Source of the DNA: Acidimicrobiales bacterium
Lineage (GTDB): Bacteria > Actinomycetota > Acidimicrobiia > Acidimicrobiales > Palsa-688
Assembly (NCBI GenBank): GCA_030039575.1
Contig: JASHVH010000212.1
Span: 1-10,163 of the forward strand
Reading direction: 5' to 3'
Length of the DNA stretch: 10,163 nt
Positions within the stretch are counted from its first letter, which is position 1; each line of letters starts with the position of its first letter. Shown piece by piece: positions 5,513-10,163 of the stretch. The notes beneath the pieces are model-generated. The model saw only the letters and a program-made list of their open reading frames with translations, had not been told where the DNA came from and did no database searches. Position numbers and translations under genes: made by a program.

Positions 5513-7003
5513 CTATTCGAACTTCAGGCAACCGTCGTCGAGGTCGGCGGCCGGCAAGGTTTCCCGTTCCCCCCAATAGTCTTGTGTGTGCTGCCATTCA
5601 GGCTTGTCGAGCCGCTTGGGCAGTAAGTCGATGCTCCGCATGAGGTAACCGGGGTTGATGTCCTCCGGGTCGAACCAGGTCAGCTTCTGCTCGTCCCTTT
5701 CCCCGGGGCGCAGCGCCGGGGTGGCCCGTTTGGCCCCGAGTTCGTCCATGTGGTTGAGCAACCGGCAAACGAAGTCGCCCACCAGGTCGGCCCGGAGGGT
5801 CCAGCTCACCCGGAAATAGCCGAACACCCAGGCCAGGTTGGGGACGCCAGTGAACATTATCCCCCGATAAGTAACGGTTTCGGCCGGGTCGAGCGGCGTG
5901 CCGTCGACCACGAACGGGACGCCCCCGAGGATGCTCAGATTAAAACCGGTGGCCGTGACGATCACGTCGGCCGTCAGCTCGTCCCCGGACCTGAGGCGGA
6001 CGCCCTTTTCCGTAAATGTCTCGATCTCGTCGGTAACCACTGAGACCTTGCCCGACGCGATGGCCCTGAACAGGTCGCCGTCAGGCACCAGGGCCAACCG
6101 TTGCTGCCAGGGCCGGTACCGCGGCGTGAAGTGCCTTTCGACGTCGAAATCGTCGGGGAGGAGCTGCCTGACGCCATTGATCAGTTCCGTCTTTATGAAC
6201 TCCGGCTCCTCTTTCGCCAAGCGGACGAGGACCTCCTGGTCGTGAAGGAACTTCTTGCGCATGATCTCGTGGACCCAGTCGGCGGGGACATCGATTTCGC
6301 GCAGGGTGTCGGCCAGTTGGTCACGGTTGACGGAGGGGAAAAAGTACGTTGGCGAACGCTGCAGCACAGTGACGTGGGCGCATTCGGGCGCCATCGCCGG
6401 CACGAGCGTGGCCATGGTGGCCCCGGAACCGACCACAACCACGTCTTTGCCGGCATAGTCAAGGTTTTCGGGCCAGTTTTGGGGGTGGACGATTATGCCC
6501 TGATAGCGTTCGGCTCCCGGCCACTGCGGGGTGTAGCCCTCGCCGTGGCGGTAGTAACCCTGGCACATCCACAGGAAATTGGCGGTGAAACGCAAGTCCT
6601 GGCCGGTGTCGGCCCGGCTCACGGCCAGGTCCCAGAGATTGGCCTCGCTCGACCAACTCGCCCTGGTCAGGCGGTGATGGTAGCGGATATAGCGGGACAG
6701 GTCGTTGTCTTCTATCACCTCGCCCAGGTACTTCAGGATCTCCTCGCCGGTGGCGATGGGTGCACTCGTCCACGGCTTGAACCGGTACCCGAAGGTGTAA
6801 AGGTCACTGTCGGAACGGATACCGGGGAACTTGTGCACGAGCCAGGTGCCCCCGAAACTCTCCAGGGCCTCAAAGACGACAAAGCTCTTGCCGGCGCACT
6901 GGCGCAAAAGGTGGAACGCAGACCCGACACCGGAGATCCCGGCGCCGACTATAACGACGTCGAAATGCTCGGCCGGGGAATTCACCGGCCCGGCCTTACT
7001 CAT
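5513..7003 (-). CDS. EthA-like Baeyer-Villiger flavin monooxygenase
   Basis: A 496-residue class B flavoprotein monooxygenase that should use FAD, NADPH and O2 to insert oxygen next to a ketone carbonyl or oxidise a sulfur centre. The FAD motif is GAGISG (20-25), then GGTW (51-54) and FPGIRSDSDLYTFGYRFKPW (59-78). The Baeyer-Villiger fingerprint, normally FxGxxxHxxxWP, is YQGIIVHPQNWP (167-178), with the first Phe conservatively Tyr. The NADPH motif is GSGATMATL (192-200). The sequence follows mycobacterial EthA closely from memory (about 489 residues), including HPQNWPENLDYAGKDVVVVG, LQRSPTYFF, LVPDGDLFRAI, ASWTLRADLV and the DDGCLKF end. EthA is known for activating ethionamide, but its natural role is ketone oxidation. 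No membrane segment is evident. It lies 30 nt after the racemase stop and 49 nt before the SDR start, so it is probably co-transcribed with both. No strong Shine-Dalgarno precedes the ATG at 7003. Confidence 0.93.
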   Translation of the reverse strand: MSKAGPVNSPAEHFDVVIVGAGISGVGSAFHLLRQCAGKSFVVFEALESFGGTWLVHKFPGIRSDSDLYTFGYRFKPWTSAPIATGEEILKYLGEVIEDNDLSRYIRYHHRLTRASWSSEANLWDLAVSRADTGQDLRFTANFLWMCQGYYRHGEGYTPQWPGAERYQGIIVHPQNWPENLDYAGKDVVVVGSGATMATLVPAMAPECAHVTVLQRSPTYFFPSVNRDQLADTLREIDVPADWVHEIMRKKFLHDQEVLVRLAKEEPEFIKTELINGVRQLLPDDFDVERHFTPRYRPWQQRLALVPDGDLFRAIASGKVSVVTDEIETFTEKGVRLRSGDELTADVIVTATGFNLSILGGVPFVVDGTPLDPAETVTYRGIMFTGVPNLAWVFGYFRVSWTLRADLVGDFVCRLLNHMDELGAKRATPALRPGERDEQKLTWFDPEDINPGYLMRSIDLLPKRLDKPEWQHTQDYWGERETLPAADLDDGCLKFE

Positions 7004-7033
7004 TGGCGCCTGGTTCAGTCATTAGTACCTGGC

Positions 7034-8224
7034 TCACTCATCAGCACATGTACCGTCGGCGCCGGCGCCCCAGATGTCTGCCACCGTGTACCCGGCCGGG
7101 AACGGGTCGTCCCGGTCCAGCACATAACGTGCGTAACCGGTGACCCAGGCCCTGCCGGTTATAGTCGGGACCACCGCCGGACGCCCGGCCACCTCGGTTT
7201 CGGCCACCAGCCGTCCCGTGAACACGGTGCCCAGGATGCCCTCATTGCGAAAGTCACGTCCGATCGGCAACTTCCCTTGTGCATGGAGGACGGCCATGCG
7301 GGCACAGGTGGCCGTCCCGCAGGGTGACCGGTCGAGCGCTCCGGTCCAGGTACCCGGGCGGCTCCAATCGAGCGAACCGGTGGAGACGACGACCGCGTTG
7401 CGCTGGTCGGCGTGCCGCCCACTGGGAGGCCCCACAAGGCAGACGATCGTCGGGCCGACCACTTCTGGCTGTTCGGGGTGGGCCTGGGGCGCCTGCTCTC
7501 GGGCCGCCGCTTTAATACACTCGCCAACCCGGACAATGTCACGCGCCTCGTCGGGTGTCAGCCGGAGCCCAAGGGCGCCGGCGTCTGCGATCGCATAGAT
7601 CATGCCGCCGTAGGCGAGGTCGACAGACAGGGTGCCTACGTCGGGGACTTCAACCGGAGCGCTCAGCTGCATGGCGAAGGCGGGGACGTTCTCGAAAGTG
7701 ACGCTACGAGCGTGGCCGTTTTCTACTCGAGCCTCCACCTGCACAAGGCCCGCCGGCGCCTCGAGCACGAACCTGGTGACGGGTTCGGTCACCGCCACCA
7801 TTTTCGTCTCGATCAGCACGGTGGCCACACAGATGGTGTTGCTCCCTGACATGAGCGGGTACTCGACCTGCTCCATGATGACAAAACCGGTGGCCGCAGA
7901 TGGGCTCGTTGGCGGCAGCACCAGGTTGCAGTTCGCCGCCGGATAGCCCCGTGGTTCGCGCAGCATCCGCCTGCGCAGGTCGTCGTGACAAGTGGCAAGG
8001 TGGCGCATTTTTTCGAACATGGTGGCGCCGGGTACGTCCGCCACCCCATTGATAATGACCCGCCCGGGTTCACCCGCGGCGTGGGCGTCGACGGCGACCA
8101 CCTCGTGGTCCGGCCTCGGGCAACCGGGCAGCAGGCAGGGCTCACGCTGTAACTGGCCAGTGAGCGGGGCCGTCATGTCCAGTCGGGGGCCGGCGCCGGT
8201 TCTGGGCAAGATCTCGCTGGGCAC
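7034..8224 (-). CDS. Proline racemase-superfamily enzyme, Ser-Cys active-site type (epimerase or dehydratase)
   Basis: A PF05544-type protein of about 396 residues. Numbering from the longest frame (GTG 8233), family blocks are DAHAAGEPGRVI (49-60), PGATMFEKMRHL (68-79), PRGYPAANCNLVLP (94-107), SGSNTICVATVLIETKMV (129-146) and DRSPCGTATCARMAVLHAQG (301-320). The second catalytic residue is Cys305 in DRSPCG, but the first, normally Cys in MCGHNTI, is Ser129 in LMSGSNTI. Cys-Cys members are proline racemases and hydroxyproline 2-epimerases, and Cys-Thr members are trans-3-hydroxyproline dehydratases. Ser-Cys members are known, and their reaction must be tested. The start is probably GTG 8224, because a strong GGAGG (8233-8237) ends 8 nt upstream and overlaps the GTG at 8233. 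ATG 8176 is a weaker alternative. The leader before residue 46 is longer than usual for the family. It is the first gene of the racemase-BVMO-SDR cluster. Confidence 0.9.
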   Translation of the reverse strand: MPSEILPRTGAGPRLDMTAPLTGQLQREPCLLPGCPRPDHEVVAVDAHAAGEPGRVIINGVADVPGATMFEKMRHLATCHDDLRRRMLREPRGYPAANCNLVLPPTSPSAATGFVIMEQVEYPLMSGSNTICVATVLIETKMVAVTEPVTRFVLEAPAGLVQVEARVENGHARSVTFENVPAFAMQLSAPVEVPDVGTLSVDLAYGGMIYAIADAGALGLRLTPDEARDIVRVGECIKAAAREQAPQAHPEQPEVVGPTIVCLVGPPSGRHADQRNAVVVSTGSLDWSRPGTWTGALDRSPCGTATCARMAVLHAQGKLPIGRDFRNEGILGTVFTGRLVAETEVAGRPAVVPTITGRAWVTGYARYVLDRDDPFPAGYTVADIWGAGADGTCADE

Positions 8225-8232
8225 CAGCACCA

Positions 8233-8239
8233 CCTCCTT
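8233..8239 (-). promoter_or_regulatory. Strong Shine-Dalgarno that decides the racemase start
   Basis: The minus strand reads AAGGAGG at 8239-8233, followed by GTG-rich sequence. Because the motif overlaps the first possible GTG (8233-8231), that codon cannot be the start. The GTG at 8224-8222 stands 8 nt downstream, ideal spacing. Confidence 0.7.
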
Positions 8240-8321
8240 CAGGCCAACGACGCCAGAGCGACGCTACCGCGGTCGCGATGCCTGTCGCTGGCAGCCAGTG
8301 GCAGAAGGCTTGACGCACCGG

Positions 8322-10163
8322 TTATACAGCGATACCGACAACCTTTACGTGCAAGGCGCGGGCACCCAGTGACCCAAAGAAGGACGCATTACCAAAGCCG
8401 AACACACCACCGTCGCCGGCCACCATCCAGTAGCCACGTCCGTCGGCCGTGGCGGCCATGCCCACTATGGGTTGGTTGAGGTGCCTGGAGGCCATCGAGC
8501 CATCGAAAGTGGCGTCCCCGAAGGCAAAAATCCCCCCGTCGGCGGCCACGAGCCAGTACCCTCGGCCGTCTCGCGTCGCGGCCATGCCGACGATCTTTTG
8601 GTTGAGGTGCCGGCCACCCATGGAGCCATAAAACCGGGCGTCGCCGAAGGCGAACATACCGCCATCAGCGCCGACCAGCCAGTACCCCCGTCCGTCAGGG
8701 GTGACGGCGATGCCTACGATGGGCTCGTTGAGAGGCGTAGCCCCCAATGACCCATAGTTGTGGGCGTCCCCGAAACCAAAGATGTCGCCGTTGGCGCTCA
8801 CGAGCCAGTACCCCCGTCCGTCGGGGGTGGCCGCTATCCCGGCGATGGGGGAACTGAGGTGTTTGCGCACCATGGACCCGTAAAGGTGGGCGTCGCCGGC
8901 GCTCACCACGCCGCCGTTCTTCAGGGCCAACCAGTAGCCATTGTCGCCCGGCGTCGAGGCCACCCCGACCACCGGCGATGCCGGCCGCGGGGAAGTAATC
9001 GGCGGGAGCTTTCCGAGCCTGAACACCTGGCCATCGGCGCTCGCCACCCGGTAGCCATCCGGGGCCGGAGCCGCCGCCACCTGGCTGGAAGGCAGTCCCT
9101 CTCCCACCGAGTTGACCGCCGTCACCTCGAAGTAGTAGGTGGTCCCGTCCTGCAGGGCGGTGGCCGTGTAACTGGTCGTCGCGACGGAGGCAAGCTTCGC
9201 CCCCTGAGCTCCGGGCGTGGTCGAAAGGTAAACGTTGTACGAACTGACCGCCGCCCCGCCGTTCGAGGCCGGCGGCGTCCATGACAGCGATACCTGGTCG
9301 TTGCCGGCCGTCGCCAAAAGCCCGCCTGGAGCTCCGGGCGTAGTCACTGTTGTCGGCGGGGTCGAGGTGAACGGAGTGGCCGTGACCTGGACCGAAGGGA
9401 CGCTCTCGCCGTAGGCACTGACCGCCGTCACCTCGAAGTAGTACGTCGTACCGTTGTTCAGGCCGGTGGCCGTATAGCTCGTGCCGGGTACCTGGGCGAT
9501 CTTCGTCCCCTGGAGCCCGCTCGTCGTCGACATGTACACGTTGTACGAGCTGATGGCGGCCCCGCCGCTGGTCACCGGCGGTACCCACGAAAGGACTACC
9601 TGGGCGTTACCGGCCGTGGCCGAGACACTGGTGGGCGGGCCCGGCGGACCAATCGGGATGGCGGCTTGTTCGCTCGTGGGAGCGCCCTCGCCGGAGGCGT
9701 TCACCGCGGTCACCTCGAAGTAGTACCTGGTCCCGTTGGTCAGGCCCGTGACGTTGTAACTCGTCCCGGTTACGGGCGTGGCCCCGTTGACGGGTGTCGT
9801 CGGGTAGCGACCGGTGGCCGTGGTCTCGTAGACGTTGTAGCCCGTGGGCGGTACGCCGGTGCTGGGGGCGGGCGACCATGATAACGACACCTCACCGTTG
9901 CCGCCCTTGGCCGTGAGGGCGGCGGGGGTCAGGCGCCCGAGGTTGGGCAGGACCGAGCTGGCCCCGGTCAGCCCCGGGTCGTGGTGGAACATGGGCCACG
10001 CGCCGGCGCCGACTGCCAGGGCCCCGTTAGAGCCGGGGATCTCATAGTGCTTTATGACGCCCTGGTTGGTGCCGTTGTAGCCGGCGATCGTGATCCCGAT
10101 TGTCCCATTGGGGTCGTCGGTGACCAGAGGCGAGTTCTGGAACCCGAGGGTGCTCCCGAGCAC
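8322..10163 (-). CDS. Large surface/secreted protein: fibronectin type III domains plus 42-residue repeats (5' end beyond window)
   Basis: The C-terminal 613 residues of a protein whose frame is open to the right edge, so residue numbers are window-relative and the true start lies outside. Residues 1-70 include GTIGITIAGYNG and AWPMFHHDPGLTG, resembling the last blades of a PQQ-like or WD-like beta-propeller. Three fibronectin type III domains follow at about 78-171, 173-265 and 276-367, each with SLSW/LSW, SSYNVY or TGYNVY and GT-x-YYFEVTAV strands. Residues 370-613 hold six copies of a 42-residue unit (GYWLVxADGGxFAFGDAxFYGSMGxxxLNxxIVGMAATxDGR), the first and last degenerate or shortened. 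Such repeats are common in large extracellular proteins of Acidimicrobiia and probably form a propeller-like or solenoid fold. The only plausible location is extracellular, but the signal peptide is not in view. Ligand and role are unknown. The stop is TAA at 8322, 88 nt before the racemase longest-frame start. Confidence 0.85.
   Translation of the reverse strand: MLGSTLGFQNSPLVTDDPNGTIGITIAGYNGTNQGVIKHYEIPGSNGALAVGAGAWPMFHHDPGLTGASSVLPNLGRLTPAALTAKGGNGEVSLSWSPAPSTGVPPTGYNVYETTATGRYPTTPVNGATPVTGTSYNVTGLTNGTRYYFEVTAVNASGEGAPTSEQAAIPIGPPGPPTSVSATAGNAQVVLSWVPPVTSGGAAISSYNVYMSTTSGLQGTKIAQVPGTSYTATGLNNGTTYYFEVTAVSAYGESVPSVQVTATPFTSTPPTTVTTPGAPGGLLATAGNDQVSLSWTPPASNGGAAVSSYNVYLSTTPGAQGAKLASVATTSYTATALQDGTTYYFEVTAVNSVGEGLPSSQVAAAPAPDGYRVASADGQVFRLGKLPPITSPRPASPVVGVASTPGDNGYWLALKNGGVVSAGDAHLYGSMVRKHLSSPIAGIAATPDGRGYWLVSANGDIFGFGDAHNYGSLGATPLNEPIVGIAVTPDGRGYWLVGADGGMFAFGDARFYGSMGGRHLNQKIVGMAATRDGRGYWLVAADGGIFAFGDATFDGSMASRHLNQPIVGMAATADGRGYWMVAGDGGVFGFGNASFFGSLGARALHVKVVGIAV
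8325..9056 (-). repeat. Six tandem 126-bp coding repeats (42-residue units)
   Basis: Unit boundaries at GYW or GYR fall at residues 370, 409, 451, 493, 535 and 577 of the visible protein. Units 2-5 are exactly 42 residues each, unit 1 is 39 and divergent, and unit 6 is cut at 37 by the stop. Units 4 and 5 are the most alike (RHLNQKIVGMAATRDGRGYW and RHLNQPIVGMAATADGRGYW), pointing to late local duplication. Confidence 0.9.
9063..9932 (-). repeat. Three tandem fibronectin type III domains
   Basis: Domain 1 spans about 9651-9932, domain 2 9369-9647 and domain 3 9063-9338. Domains 2 and 3 are much closer to each other (GGAAISSYNVYMSTT and GGAAVSSYNVYLSTT; NGTTYYFEVTAV and DGTTYYFEVTAV) than to domain 1, which has a longer C-C' loop. 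A proline/threonine linker (about residues 266-278) separates domains 2 and 3. Confidence 0.85.

Noticed and set aside
6101..7327. 408-codon plus-strand open frame
   Set aside because: It is fully antisense to the EthA-like monooxygenase and the racemase 3' end, both with complete family motifs; the product has no recognisable domain and reflects the GC-rich third positions of the opposite strand.
8252..8292. Imperfect inverted repeat (gccagagcgac / gtcgctggc) between the repeat-protein stop and the racemase gene, as a terminator
   Set aside because: The arms need a bulge, the loop is about 21 nt and no T-run follows on the minus strand, so termination cannot be supported.

Overview
The window is GC-rich, densely coding DNA, most likely from an actinobacterium and quite possibly from class Acidimicrobiia. 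Three things point there: a tandem 42-residue GYWLV...DGG.F.FGDA..YGS repeat protein, a family I associate with Acidimicrobiia; a HelD-type helicase beside redox genes; and an EthA-like monooxygenase. The taxonomy is inference from protein style and base composition. No rRNA, tRNA, CRISPR array or intact mobile element was seen.

Layout. (1) 1-633, minus: N-terminal 211 residues of a HelD-like RNA polymerase-associated helicase, running off the left edge. (2) 634-1082: intergenic region with a possible 39-residue small ORF (930-1049), a 6-bp inverted repeat (1027-1051) and a good ribosome binding site. (3) 1083-2876, plus: a 1-Cys peroxiredoxin followed 3 nt later by a sulfide:quinone oxidoreductase/flavocytochrome-c-type flavoprotein, a tight redox operon. 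(4) 2845-3750, minus: a secreted or membrane-anchored PASTA + DUF4232 protein whose 3' end overlaps the flavoprotein gene tail to tail. (5) 3770-4540: a scar of two gene remnants, a MerR-family helix-turn-helix fragment (minus) abutting a 5'-truncated, frameshifted GH172/DUF2961 glycoside hydrolase (plus). (6) 4582-8224, minus: a three-gene cluster transcribed in the order proline racemase-superfamily enzyme (Ser-Cys active site), EthA-like Baeyer-Villiger monooxygenase, short-chain dehydrogenase. (7) 8322-10163, minus: the C-terminal 613 residues of a large surface or secreted protein with three fibronectin type III domains and six 42-residue repeats, its start lying beyond the right edge.

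How the genes may work together. The peroxiredoxin and flavoprotein could jointly handle peroxide and reduced-sulfur (sulfide/persulfide) stress. The racemase, monooxygenase and SDR have spacings of 30 and 49 nt on one strand and look co-transcribed. An alcohol-to-ketone (SDR) then ketone-to-ester (BVMO) sequence is biochemically natural, but the substrate is unknown and the link to an imino-acid racemase/dehydratase is not obvious. I see no clear new defence or mobile system. The most unusual points are the MerR/GH172 scar, the Ser-Cys racemase next to a BVMO/SDR pair, and the coupled peroxiredoxin-SQR-like operon.
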